64,000 bases of DNA. Origin: Balanoglossus misakiensis (lineage: Eukaryota > Hemichordata). Within the stretch, counting starts at the first letter, position 1. Each line of letters starts with the position of its first letter. This document shows, piece after piece, positions 52,441-64,000 of this stretch. The translations under genes and the position numbers were made by a program. The stretch lies in NCBI GenBank assembly GCA_040954595.2, contig CM082586.2:8308001-8372000 (forward strand), given 5' to 3'. Below the pieces are notes generated by a model. That model was not told the origin of the DNA, searched no databases, and saw only the letters and a program-made list of their open reading frames with translations.

Positions 52441-53200
52441 AGAATGCTTTCGAAATCTAAGGTCTTTTGATCATGTTGATAATATGAATTCTAAACTTAA
52501 TATGTGGAAAAAATAGGTCATCTTGCTAGATTGTTGGGAAAGCGCCCTCTATAGATTCACGTCTGAGCTCTTTCCAGTTTTCGCAGATCTTTGTAAAACG
52601 GCTTCATAGATAAATATTTTTGGAGGGTCGTCATATTTATTCACCATTTTAAAATCTAAAGTTAATGAATATTTCATTTTTAGAAATTTTGATATTTTTC
52701 TCTTGTTTAGTATGATAATCGCATATCCTTTCAACTTTTAAATTAAGCACATACTCTATAGCTGACATTTTTTATTTTGAATGAAAAACCAACGTTAACC
52801 TTAAAAGCTGACCTTATGGCCCACATACCGTCAAATATATACCACTAAAGACACCAGTTTCTGGAGCAGCATTAATTATTTTAATACAAAAGAGTGATAT
52901 GCCCATAAAAATATAAATGCAAATTTATTACAATTGCAATTGATTCAAGCCAATTGCTAGATAACGTGATTTAGTACATTATAACATACAGTTATTATAA
53001 TAATATTACTTGTAAAATCTGTGGTAAAATGCAGGGTGAAGATACATTGTTTAGAACTTTTGAGATGTGATATACATAATTACAACTGATACAAAATCAC
53101 TGAAAAAATCCCTTAATCATTGATCAGAGAAATATGAAAATTGTTAAAATTCATATTGGAATGTCTTGAAAATGTCTACGTGCATGTCACAGTGCCCTTA

Positions 53201-53481
53201 GGCCAAAAAACATGTGCTGTTCCGATTACATGTTTTTCAAAAATAGGGTAGGTAGGTAGGGAATTTTTTTTTATTCTGCAATTTTTATTTCTCTGGCCGC
53301 CGTAGTGCAGAAGAATGACGTCATAGTTCTTGCGCGATTCTCGCAATTTTCATAAATTTTGTATATTTGACATCATTACTTTTACTTCCGGTTTACGAGG
53401 CTCTAAAAAGTTTAGGGTCGGCGGGCTAAAATTAGGGTAGGTCAGGTAATCGGAACAGCACATATGTTTTTTATTTTGGCC
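53201..53481. mobile_element. Harbinger-like MITE, GGCCAAAAAACATGTGCTG family
   Basis: Imperfect inverted ends GGCCAAAAAACATGTGCTGT and the inverse of CAGCACATATGTTTTTTATTTTGGCC, flanked by TTA on both sides (53198-53200 and 53482-53484). The arms also carry GTTCCGATTAC / GTAATCGGAAC. The 281-bp interior is non-coding. Confidence 0.8.
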
Positions 53482-53484
53482 TTA

Positions 53485-54651
53485 GGCGTCCAAGTTCTGA
53501 CAGGCCCGGTTGATTGAAATGTAACAAATTAGATTTGAATCTTTAACATTTCATCCGTGTTTCATCAGATGGCATCAACAAGGGGTATTGTCACCTTCGC
53601 TAGAATATTTTCGAGGAATTCCACTCTGACAAGGGGAACTGAAATCTCTCCGAATGATCGATATTATTTTGCAACTGGTCGCCTCTTTACAAATTGCTTG
53701 GGATGCCAAACATGTCAAGAGGAGGTGAGTCACCTCACCCCAGTCTTGATGAAACACTTTCACTATTTCATGTGATTGTATTGGTTGCGAAGTCATTCCA
53801 ATTTTTGAATTCCAAGTGATCCTTGATTTCTGACAATTAGTGATGAAAGACTCACTGGAAAAAAATCATATTTTGATCAAATAACTTGTAAAAAATTACT
53901 TTGTGATCATCTGCGTGGTATTGGCAATGATTTCAATTTCATGAATACACAACGTTTGTTTTAGCGTGGCAAACCTCTAAGTCTGCTTGAATGCAGCAAA
54001 ATATTTACTCAAAATATTCTCAAAATATTCACTCAAATTAAAGTCTCCATTCACGGAAATACGTGCTGATCGATATGGGTGATTTTTCTTCACATCGCCT
54101 GTTTCCGCGTCATCCGACAACCGGTGAGGGCGGTGATCTAGAGATAATAATACTCACGCTGAAATCTATTCTAAGTCCTTTCTTCTTGTATGTGCATGTG
54201 GTTTCAGCATTGCCACGTTTTGGACCACTACCTGCGAATTTCATCACGTTCAGAATTCACACTGACCATGGGTTCTTTCAAGGTCGACTTCAATTCTTCG
54301 ATTTCAAATGACGTCAGACGCATTCAGGTGCAGATACGTTGGCATCCAAATTTCCAGATGACGGGCAACTTCAGCAACGTGGTGCAGGCGACAACTGTGC
54401 AGACGAAACGCCATGAGGCTGATGAGGCACCATACTTGATACATGTTGCGTGTCTGGTGGTTCTAAAGTATAATCATACTCGGAAAAAAACTTTTTGCCG
54501 AAATATTGCGACGTTGCTCGTCACCTAGAAATGACAATGCCGTGGGTCACATGGCCAGATCACGTGATTGATGGTAGAGAATTGTTGATTCTTAACTGCG
54601 TTACGATGTGCTTGTGTGATAAACAGCCGAGTGAGCCTATGATTCAGCTGT
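53485..54651. other. Spacer before the NWD-like gene
   Basis: No gene is supported. Two plus-strand stretches have splice-like borders: 53569-53724 (acceptor CATCAG, donor GAG|GTGAGT) and 54206-54280, but the translations match nothing I know and do not clearly join. The minus strand carries the 3' UTR of the NWD-like gene. Confidence 0.4.
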
Positions 54652-57600
54652 TCACAGTAGACTACATGTCATTGACTTCTGTCCTTGAGGAAGACTGGTG
54701 GCCATCATGTCGTCGTCATCGGAATCCATTTCGGGTGTACGATTCATGGGGACGATTTCCTTCTGCTTCTGTTGCTGTGTTTGCACAGGTCTTTGCTCCT
54801 CTCCTTGTTTTCGTTTGTTTTTTCGTTTTTCCTTCTTCTTTCCTTGGTTGTGTCGAGGATTCTTCGGCTTCGGTTTCTCGACTGATCCCGGTTGTATGGG
54901 GTCTGTAAGTTTGGATATTTGCTCTCTGAACTGCGCGCGCAGTTTATCTTCGTCCACTTCCTTGACTTTGAAGAACATCGCTCTGTCGTCTGATGTGGTG
55001 ATGAAGACTCTGTTCTTCTTCGGAATGATTGTGATCGCCTCAATGGGAGAGTACGCGTTTATGTTGATGACTTGTATGCCAAGGACAGCGCTCCAAACAC
55101 GGAAAGTGAACTCTTCACTCGCGGTGCTCACAATGAACTTGTCGTCAGCCGTGATCTTCGCCATTGTAACTGTATTTGTATGCCCGGTGAATACAAACAC
55201 AAGGCGAAGGGTAGCCATATCCCAGAGCTTGATGGTCTTGTCGCTGGAAGATGTGACGAAGTAGCTGCCACCGAATGACAAGGTGACGTCTGTTATAGCA
55301 TGTTCGTCTGCTCTGGACCCGGGTGCTGGTTGGTGCGCTTGAAATCGCGAAAGCTCTTTACCACTTGGAACTTCATAGAGCTTAACAGTGCCGTCGTAGC
55401 AACAGGCAATCAGGACATTCTCATCACTATTCATTGTAGAACAGATTATATAATCCCCGTGCTCCGTCTTTGCCTTAGAAATGACTTCCAGGTTTTTCAT
55501 TTCCAGAATGAACATGCCAACACAAGTCACCAGGAGAATTGTTCCATCACGTAGAAAGTGGATGTTATTCACCCTGTCGTCGGGGTCATGTTGACCTCGG
55601 TACCACATCTTCTCGATGTCAAACCCATGGATATCGTCAGCGTAAGTGTCGCCTTCTATGAGGATAGTAGCCTTGCCGTCATTCGATATGCGTAGACCAG
55701 AACACCACACATCAAGTTCCCTGTTAGATATTTCTTCCAGGGTCTCAGTGTTGTACTCAATCAGGGACTTTGCACCAATGCCAAACAATCTGGTACCACC
55801 AGGGTTGGTGTCAATGGCGCTCATTGGATGTTTCGTGTTGGTGCGTGTATATTCCCATTTCTTCTTGCTCAGCAGAGTGCCAGAATCTACGTCATACAGA
55901 CTCAATTTCTCGCCCAGGTTATCCAACACGGCCACCCGCTCCTCTTCTTGAACCAGCTTCAGTCTGTTTACCACCCGATACAGTTCAGGCTTTTTCGAGT
56001 AGAATGTCTCATTCGTATCTTTATTGTATTCGTCCAGGGCCTTGTCTTTCTCCCTAATGTTACCAACATTCCAGACTTTGATGGTTTGGTCTGAGGACGC
56101 CGTGACGGCCAAATGGGAGGATTGGTGTGACACTACACACATGTCATTCACACGCTTGACGTGATGCAATCTTGCCAATGTCTCGCAGTAGTTATTTCTT
56201 GCACCTTTCTTTGGAGGACTGACAACAAACCCATGTACACACCTCTCGTGTAGGAGAACAACCAGTTCCATATCTTCTGTACGGACGATGTATGCATGTG
56301 TTGGATCCATACCGCCTCCCCCATCAAAGCTCATCGTTGTCAAGACGTTTCTCGTCGCCACATCATAGATGATCATGCCCCCGCAAAGGACCATCAACTT
56401 CGAATCACCATCAAAGAACCTCATTTCCTCGGGGAAACCGTGAGTGCCATGGTTGAAGTACTGGAATTCATTTGTGTGGACGTCCAGAATGCCATCTTTC
56501 TCCCAGTGAAAGGCAACGTACCGGCCACCCTCTGACGCTCCCAGCTTGCGTGACTCACGATGACTTCGCTTGGAATAATCCAATAATTCCACAATCATCT
56601 TACCACTCTTCAAATCCCAGGTTTTAATGGTAGGGTCTTTCGCTCCTCCACTTGTCACAACCACGTGACCTCCCTCGGCAGATTTAGCAATTACCAAATC
56701 ATAAACCCTATCTGAAACAAACGACGAAAATTCAAATGAATTTGACGTGAAATAGTAAATAGTATTATACAATATTTATACATATATATTATATATTATA
56801 CAATTCATGTACAGATAAGACAAACTGAAAATTAGATAGCGCCAATTTATAGATAGATAGAGAGATCAAGTCATACCTTTATGAGTTTCAACTCGTTTGT
56901 ACAAGGGTTGGCCATTCTCCAAATTCCACACAGCGAAAAAATAATTTCGCACATAGGTACAGTCGTCCTTCCACTGAGTGAACATTTCAGCGACAGCAAA
57001 CTTCGAATCGGGTGTAATGCGCATGGCACAATTCCCAAGACCAGTGTGACCATCGAGCTGCACGAAATGTTCTCCTGTCTCAATGTTCCAGACGTTTATT
57101 TGAGCATTACGGTCGTCCTCTGAAAATGATAACAGAATATGTTATGTTGCTATGTTATGTTATGTTGTGCTATGTAATGCTATGTTGTTGTGGTATGTTG
57201 CTATGCTATGTTATGTTGTGGTGTGTTGTTTATGTAATGCTATGTTGTGTTGTGTTGTTATGCTATGTATATGTTGTTACATTATGTTATGCTTTGCTAT
57301 GTTACGTTATATTATTTTATACAAGATACATAAAATGTTCTGAAATGAATGCAGTATAGCTGCCATTTCAGAAGTGGTTGTTTGCAAGATATACGATGGC
57401 ATATGTGTATTGTCAAATAAGTGTAGATTTTAAAAATACCAAAAGTTCAAGTTCAACTTACCATCCCTTTCGTTAGTGGTCATGAAACTGTATGTGATAA
57501 CCATCAAATTATCTGGACTTATGACCAGGCCAAACACAGGTGCATCGTGGCGTCCCTCCAAGGTGTGTAAGCTGGTACCGCTCTGCAGGTCCCAAATAAT

Positions 57601-60600
57601 GGCTGTCTTGTCCTTTGAACCGCTCACCAATAGTCTGCCATCTGTTGTAGTTGCTATGCATTCAACTTCATCGGAGTGACCAACCAATTGTGTTCTGAGC
57701 AACCCTCCACCCTCTGGTAGGCACCTGTTGTAAGGCAACAGCGGCACCTGCATTCCTGTCGCCGTCTCGGCCTCTGACACCAGTCTCGTGATGAACTTCC
57801 CGTCAGCGTACTTCAGTCTGCCAATCAACTCGAAAACCAGATTATCAGCCGAGTCACGGATAGCAGAGGCCCCCATCTGGATAGCGTCACTGACTGCGCG
57901 GATTTCCTCGTCGCTGCTGTCTTTCTCGATGGCTGCAGTGAAATCTTGAAGTACTTCGCCCAGATCCATCCCTTTCAGTTTTGCCATAAGAAAGTCGAAG
58001 TTACACAGTGTATGTTCTTTCAGCTTCTGCTTGTCTTCAGCCAGAATCAGATGGTAAGGTAATTGTGTCAACTTTCTGATGTTGAAACGTCCATCACCAA
58101 ACTGCAGAGGCTGTGGAGCAACGTGTCTATCTTCTTCATCTTTCTCCGACTTATTAAACTTCTTCATTTGCTGTTGTGAATATTGGAAGGGTTTCTTCTT
58201 TCCTCCACTCCAAGTACCAATATAATACTCAGCAATCAGCATATGTAGCATGGTGACATACTTGATGTCTTTCAAGTATCGCTCCTTGGCCGTTTCAATA
58301 AACTGACGGTGATACCAGTAGATGACACGAGAACTATCTGCTTCTCTTTCAACTAGATAGTCATTGATTTCAGCTCGAATACGCGTCCACAATAGAGGTG
58401 GTATCCTTCGTGTTGGTGGCAACCAGTAAGCGTATACATCTTGCAATACGTCATCATCTAGCGAGAGTAGATCTTCCAGTTCCGTCTCTGATATACCATT
58501 CTGCGATATAGTTAGGTATCCTAAAGCCCTTTGAACGAGTGTTTTGCCGTGGTAGTTCTCTAGTCGATCGAATATCAGTGATATCATGCCTTTGACAGAT
58601 GAGTTGATTTGTAACTGATTCACGGGTAAATAGGACTGCCATTTTCGGGCTTGGTCGTAGAGTAACCTCAGAAAGAGCGGGAGACTGCACTGCTGAATTG
58701 CGTTGGATATGACAGATTTCTGATCGGCGTTGACACCTCGTTTCTCTGACAGCAGCCAGGATTCCACGATTTTGATACTTTCACCAACTGTGAGAGGGTT
58801 GACTTCTGCATACCTGGCTGCTTTTGGTAACATCGCCCTCAATCTGTTAAGAATACTGAATTCATTCGGAAGAGTTGACACAACGATGGCTACGTGCGGA
58901 GGAAGATTTCGCGGCAACCAAGCCATCCTATGAGCGCCCTCAGCTGGCGATAACTGGTCTAAGGAATCCAGGAATATGACAAGCGGCTTGTCACGTGTTG
59001 CATGACTTAGAACCTGGGCAAAGCAACGAACCACTCTGAAGTAATCATCTGGAACCTGTTCAGGATCACCACCATATATTGACAGAACTTGCTGGCAAAC
59101 CGATTTCAGCAACTGGCGTACTCCTGTACTTGCTGGTGTAGTACCGAGAAATCTTAGAATCACAGCCGGGCTTTTGTTGCCGAACCACTCGGATGTTGTC
59201 TGAAATGCTGCCTTGGCAGTAACTGATGTTTTACCACTGCCGGATTCACCATAAATGACCATAGGAGAGGCTGTAGCAGGACTGCCTTTAACTCGCTCTT
59301 GTAAATAACCTTTGACCTTGGCCAAGAGGTCCTCTCTGCCATGGAATGATTGACATTTCAGCTTGCAGAATGTGAGATGTTGCAGAATTTCTTCATACAT
59401 GGGGTTATTACTGATATTAGTGGTGTCTTCTTTCACTGCCCTATCAATAAGCATCACCATTGTGTCGTAGAATTTCTTCAAGAATTCATCTAAGTATTGT
59501 CGATGTTCTGGGATATCCACATCTACGCCCTTCTCTGACCATTTCTTCAGGTTGGAAACAATTAGGTTAGGCGGTTTTAAGCAGTTAGGAAGTGCCTTGT
59601 CTCTCAAAGTGCCCAGTAGCTGCTTGGCCTCTTGGTCTACTTGGTTATTTTCCCACTTGATGTCGATGAAATTTCTCGCTTCTTTATTGTCTGCGTGTTG
59701 TTCCAAGTCAGTGAATTTGCGCACGAAACACACGCAGTGATCTTCTTTCTTGCCACTTGCATCAATAACACCATGTTGCACTTCATCGTGTGTTACTATT
59801 AAATGGAAAGAATTTGGAATCAACTTTTAGCAACGTTTGAATTTGCTATTCCTGGGGGTACCTTCGGGAAATAATGTTTACGAAAAGCTAGCGGATTTTC
59901 GATAGTCATAATGTTCTATTAAAAACTTTCTTTGAGTCATGAATAGATGAAGGCTAATAAGTCTCACCTGATATTGTATATTTTGCTGCTTGTGTCTTGT
60001 TGAAGGTTCCTTTCTTCTCACAAACGGAGGCAGCATTTCTGAGTTGTGCCTGTAGACTTTCGAATATTCCCCACCATTTGTTGCGATCCTCGTTCATTTT
60101 GTCTGCGTTTTGTTCGTCGTTGAAATGTTTCAGTCTGGAGCTGATTGGTTGAAGGATGTAGATTGCCGGAATGGCATTCTGGTCTTTCACAAACCACTCA
60201 TCCAGCGTTTCCACGGTTTCTCCGTTCTCCATGGAGACTTTCCTCATGGCCTCAAACTCCACTGCTGGAATTTTGGGAGGAAATGGACGGTAGCCATACT
60301 TCTGACATAGGAATGTCTGCAATAGAAAAGTAACAGTGACGTATACACGAATTATGTTGACATAATCAAAATACGTGCACCACTAGACTCTTGACTACAA
60401 AAATGTGTTATACATCAATAAATGTTATAACATAGGTATTAACTGCATAACCATTTTGAGTAAATGATGGCAACCTTTTCGCTTCGTGCCGTTTTGCATG
60501 AACAGATAACAACCACGCATTTATGTAGTACATGATCACCTGTTATTGTGTTTTTGTGGCTTTTAACGGAAGCTAAACTTGAGAATATATCTGAATGATT

Positions 60601-61107
60601 TCAGTACAAACCATATTCACAATAATCTCACGCCCTGGTACTTGACTGAAACATGTTTGAGAAAAACATTTCTTTTGCATATTTCACCCTCTCATTTCAT
60701 TATGACGATATCATTCTGAAATATAACTGAAAAATCTATGTTTATGGTCAGAAACATCACCTGACTGAATCACATTAAAATGGCGATAGTTAAACGTGAT
60801 TTTAGATGCTTGTGATTTGAGAGTCAAGAAATGAAACGACTGTGGAATGAAGCTATTTGTTTGATTTGTCAAATATTGGTAATAATTGTAGGCCTACTCA
60901 CCACAAAGTTTGGTCCAATGGAAAATGTCTGACATGCTGCAATTTCATTCATGCATAGTTCTGATGTCATGTGATCGTCGGTAGCTTCATCACGTACTCT
61001 CCATCTCATGTCAACCACTTGAAATTCCAAGCCATGTTTGGATTTGCTGTAGTCTTTCAGTTTAGGATAAACATCACGCATCAAAGCATTGCGTTCAACC
61101 GATGTAT
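54652..61107 (-). CDS. NACHT and WD40 repeat protein (NWD1/NWD2-like), nearly complete
   Basis: Large STAND-type ATPase. Exons on the minus strand: 61107-60902, 60316-59968, 59795-57462, 57119-56877, 56711-54652; phases agree and give 1,729 residues, near the 1,742 of NWD2. The N-terminal part has the TIR/DUF4062-like domain (RNALMRDVYPKLKDY, DMRWRVRDE, FLCQKYGYRPFP). The third exon carries the NACHT P-loop YGESGSGKTSVTAKA and Walker B LVIFLDSLDQLSP, then a helical region, then the first WD repeats (LLVSGSKDKTAIIWDL). The last two exons hold further WD repeats (TSSDKTIKLWDM and others) and a basic lysine/arginine tail. The first coding exon is not seen; the visible part starts mid-codon. A LINE fragment and an LTR element fill the upstream side, so the start lies beyond them or outside the window. 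NWD1 versus NWD2 is not resolved. Confidence 0.92.
57126..57320. repeat. (ATGTT)n-like minisatellite in NWD intron
   Basis: Irregular repeats of TATGTTATGTTGTG fill the intron between two WD40 exons. It explains the cysteine/leucine-rich open frames on the plus strand. It is diverged rather than pure. Confidence 0.8.
60317..60901 (-). other. Intron of the NWD-like gene
   Basis: The intron between the first two visible exons, bounded by GT at 60901-60900 and AG at 60318-60317 on the minus strand. No repeat or gene is seen in it. Confidence 0.7.
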
Positions 61108-61439
61108 CTGAAAGAAAATACAAATGAAATACATAATTATTAATCTCATCAAACCAAATCTCAGTAAAAACAGTCAAAGTATTGCTGTGTCTACACCATT
61201 GTGGCCACATGCTTTTGAACATGTACAGACAAGAGAGGAATCCAAATTATTTGGAGCATTAAAGAAATAAAAAAGGCACGTTTTAAGACAAACAATCTAC
61301 ATAAAATTGAACTTGCTATTGATCAACAGAACCGCATGTAATTTTCGGAGAATTTTAAAGGTGCAAAAAGTTGCACCTCACCGCTAATAAATAATGAAGA
61401 CTGATTTGACTATTTTCAAAAGTTGAACCCCATGCATTG

Positions 61440-62211
61440 ATTGAGGAAGCCTAAACCACTCTACCGATTGATGGGATGGGATGGAACGCTACGTCGAAGA
61501 ACTACTACAAAATGAAGATGACATAACGAGGATGATATTGAACTGGAAATACTCGGCCAGGAAATCACGGAAGAAGAAATAATAGATAGATGACTTATTA
61601 AAATCAAATAAGTCACCTGGTATAGATGGTATATCTGCCGAACTGTATAAACTTTGTAGCCCGCTTTTTATTTCTATATTACGAGAACTATTCAACGTAG
61701 TTTTCAACTCAAATAATTTCCCTATTTTCACAAAAGTGATAAACATATACCAAATAATTACAGGGGCATAACACTTCTACCAAACATCAGTACAATTTTA
61801 CCATCATAATGTAGAATAGGCTTTTGTTCTGGGGAGAGAACGCTGTCCCTCATATAATTAGAGAGGAACGAACAAGCAGATTTTTGAAAAAGTTATTGTA
61901 CTGCAGATAATATTTTCATCCTCCACACCCTGATCCAGAAATACTTGAGTAAAAGCAAGAGTAGATTGTACTGTGCATTCGTCGATCGACTGAGAGAAGG
62001 CATTCGATCGTTTCAATAGAGTGGCTCTCTTCTACACAATGGGTAAAGCAGATATTCTGGGTAAAATGTATAGAATGCTTCTCTCTATTTATAATAGTGT
62101 GGAAAAAGTGTGCTTGGTAGAGAAGGGTTGACGGATTTTTTTCACTGCCCCCATGGGGTCAGACAAGGTTGTATTCTTTACCCTATCTTTTCGCTTTTTT
62201 CATCAATGATC
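61440..62211 (+). mobile_element. LINE reverse-transcriptase fragment, degenerate
   Basis: Broken frames carry NKSPGIDGISAELYK, then FPIFTKVINIY, and near the end GVRQGC followed in another frame by FAFFINDL. These are classic LINE reverse-transcriptase motifs (palm start and the GxRQGCxLSP block). Stops and frameshifts show it is dead. It ends abruptly where the LTR begins. Confidence 0.75.
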
Positions 62212-62669
62212 TGTTACGCCCTCATACACCCGCGTTTTGACCGTTTTGTTTGGTTGCGTAATAAATAAAATTATTGTGGTCCCTGGAACCAAAATTACAG
62301 CGTACCTCACGTGTTGGAGTCAAGCGGCGATGGCGTTGGAATTTTATTACCTAGAGATGAACATCGTATGATCCAGCATAAAGCATTGAACTTTCTAATT
62401 TTAGATAATGACTCATTGTAAGCTGATGCAATTTTGACTTTAAAATATGAGTATTGTACACTTTTGAGTGGATTCAACTTGGAGGAGCCCTGAGTAACGG
62501 TTCGATGATTAAAGTCTGAGTTGATGATTGGAAATTGAACACTTCGTGTCCGCCTCAGTTACTGAAAGTATTACGATCCTGAGTGGTACCTCGACTGACT
62601 TTAGACTTTACGAACTGACAGTGAGTAAGAGTCTAGATTGAAATAACGACGAATTAGGAGACGGTAACA
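62212..62669 (+). repeat. Candidate 5' LTR
   Basis: The 458-bp segment begins TGTTAC and ends GTAACA, the TG...CA inverted ends of an LTR. An AATAAATAAA string near 62259 could serve as TATA/poly(A) sequence. The matching 3' LTR is not in the window, so the call rests on end structure and the site that follows. Confidence 0.6.
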
Positions 62670-62672
62670 AAT

Positions 62673-62690
62673 TGGTGGAGACATCCGGGG
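62673..62690 (+). other. Candidate primer-binding site
   Basis: TGGTGGAGACATCCGGGG starts three bases after the LTR end. TGG is the expected complement of a tRNA CCA end. The tRNA species is not identified. Confidence 0.45.
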
Positions 62691-62755
62691 TAACTGAGCG
62701 ACACGAATATATGATCCTACGATCCGGAAGAATAAATCGACCGAGAGAAACTACA

Positions 62756-63832
62756 ATGGCTGAACCTATCATCGCTAACATCAATAACGGCATGGACTAC
62801 CCACCAGAACAACCCGGTGAGGTTGATAGGCGCCTAAACGAAGTACTCCAGCGTATGGAGAGGATCCAAGACCGAGAGCGAAGAGATCAATTGGACAACC
62901 TGGATGCCCTAGGTAGGCAGATTTCAAACATTAATATGGGAGTAAATATCATGCCACCTAAATATACTGGGCGAGAAAAATGATTCCCCACAGAAATGGC
63001 TGAGGAAGTTCGAGATGTATGTCAACCTCAAGCAAGTTCAGCGGGCCAACATCATCGACGTGTTTGGTCTACTGATGGCCGACGAGGCTGAATGATGGTT
63101 TACGTCCCAGCCGGACGAGATCATGCGTAACTGGAACGCCTTAAGAGAAGAGTTCTTGGAGCGTTTCACGAAACAGGGGCCCAGATGGCGCAGCGACCAA
63201 GAGCTGCGTATGTTCGCCAAGAACCAGGTGAGTCGGTAGAAGCTTTTGCAGGCCGACTGAAAGACAAGTGCGATCGGTACGGTCGTAACGACGTCGAGTT
63301 GCTGAGCCACTTCCTACATGGGTTGCGACCTAAGCTGATGAAGTTCGTCGCTGGGAGAGATCCAGAAGATTTCAAGTCAGCGTTCGCCTTCGCCAAGACT
63401 GGGGAGCTGGTGGTCGACCTGCCCGATGAAGAAGTCAAGTCAACATCGAGGGACTCTGACCTGACTAAGCTACTACTCATGCTGGCGGAACAGAATCAGA
63501 GGCTGGCGACCGAAAAGGATAAAGATCAAGAACCGACACCAAGAGCAAGTCAAGCAAATGGTACGGTACGTGGCGGTAATAATTATAATCAAGGATATTC
63601 CAGAAACACTTATAGACAATCAGATAGGATTTATTCTGGAAGAAATAATGATCGAGCTAGAGTTTATGGAAATAGACTTGTAGATCATGATCGAGTCGTA
63701 TGCTATTCATGTGGTGTCGCTGGACACATCAGTTCAGCCTGTCCAAATAGAAGGGCTGACACAAGGGTTTGCTATAATTGTGGTCGTCAAGGTCACATTT
63801 CCCGTAATTGTTCCCAACGAAAAAACGAGTAG
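62756..63832 (+). pseudogene. Broken gag gene of the LTR retrotransposon
   Basis: ATG 62756 opens a gag-like N-terminus that stops at 62981-62983 after an A-run; the homologous frame continues in another phase, meets an in-frame TGA near 63092 and shifts again near 63230. The last open part (to 63832) has a retrotransposon-gag region (QEPGESVEAFAGRLKDKC) and two CCHC zinc knuckles (CYSCGVAGHISSAC and CYNCGRQGHISRNC), the nucleocapsid signature. So this copy has at least two frameshifts and one stop. It is not functional as it stands, unless the breaks are sequencing errors. Confidence 0.75.
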
Positions 63833-64000
63833 TGCCGGCAGGATCTAAGTATAAGAAATTTGAGAGAGGTACCTGTGAACGGCCGGGAAAGGATAAAAGG
63901 ATAAAGGAAGTATGTAATTTAGATATTGATGATAGATGTATAAAAGGAATCAATATAATTAATGTATGTATTAAGTCGTATAATATTTCAGCTCTAGTTG

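Larger units (their letters stand above)
62212..64000 (+). mobile_element. 5' part of a Ty3/gypsy-type LTR retrotransposon
   Basis: A likely 5' LTR (62212-62669) is followed by a primer-binding-like site, a broken gag frame (62756-63832) and the start of a further frame cut by the window edge. It interrupts the LINE fragment and lies upstream of, and opposite to, the NWD-like gene. The pol region and 3' LTR are outside the window, so superfamily is inferred from gag alone. Confidence 0.7.

Noticed and set aside
53557-54528. Possible plus-strand gene with exon-like stretches
   Set aside because: Splice-like borders exist, but the translations match nothing and could not be joined into a credible protein.
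54685-55278. Plus-strand open frames rich in Ser, Cys and Phe
   Set aside because: They are shadows of the minus-strand NWD-like gene, whose frame has clear WD40 repeats and matching splice phases.

Overview
This is animal nuclear DNA: genes are split by GT-AG introns, coding exons are short and widely spaced, and much of the rest is inverted-repeat transposable elements. The gene set (GABA-B receptor, TSSK-type kinase, CLCC1, Ral, TMEM9, NWD-type NACHT/WD protein) together with many non-autonomous DNA transposons and Ty3-type and LINE remnants suggests a marine invertebrate, probably a deuterostome such as a hemichordate or cephalochordate. The species cannot be fixed from the sequence alone.

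Layout. 1-7 kb: the last ten exons of a GABBR2-like receptor (+). 9.4-11.1 kb: a TSSK-like kinase (+). 11.7-13.4 kb: a non-autonomous DNA transposon. 14.0-16.0 kb: a short CLCC1-like membrane protein (-), head to head with a Ral GTPase gene (+) that runs from a non-coding exon near 16.3 kb to 24.3 kb. 27-31.3 kb: a repeat-dense stretch with Harbinger-like and hAT-like elements inserted into one another and into a tandem array. 31.7-33.05 kb: cysteine-rich exons (-). 33.2-46.2 kb: a 13-kb CACTA-like transposon. 47.4 kb: a signal-peptide exon (-), head to head with TMEM9 (+, 48.15-50.3 kb). 54.65-61.1 kb: an NWD-like NACHT/WD40 gene (-). 61.4-64 kb: a LINE reverse-transcriptase remnant cut by the 5' part of a Ty3-type LTR retrotransposon.

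The most interesting object is the 13,003-bp element at 33227-46229. It starts and ends with the same 11-bp inverted terminus (CACTCTAAAGT), is flanked by TA, and has subterminal arrays of GAACAC/GAACGC motifs. It carries two genes on the minus strand: an uninterrupted 819-codon transposase-like protein with two C2H2 fingers, and a seven-exon, 516-codon accessory protein whose N-terminus resembles a CIDE-N/ubiquitin-like fold. All splice phases of the accessory gene agree. The element has itself been hit by at least three other transposons, one of which supplies the stop codon of the accessory gene. It lies between a signal-peptide exon and cysteine-rich exons that may be one secreted-protein gene, so it probably sits in a host intron.

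Exon coordinates were worked out by hand from splice sites and phase agreement. Family names rest on recognised motifs, not on database searches.
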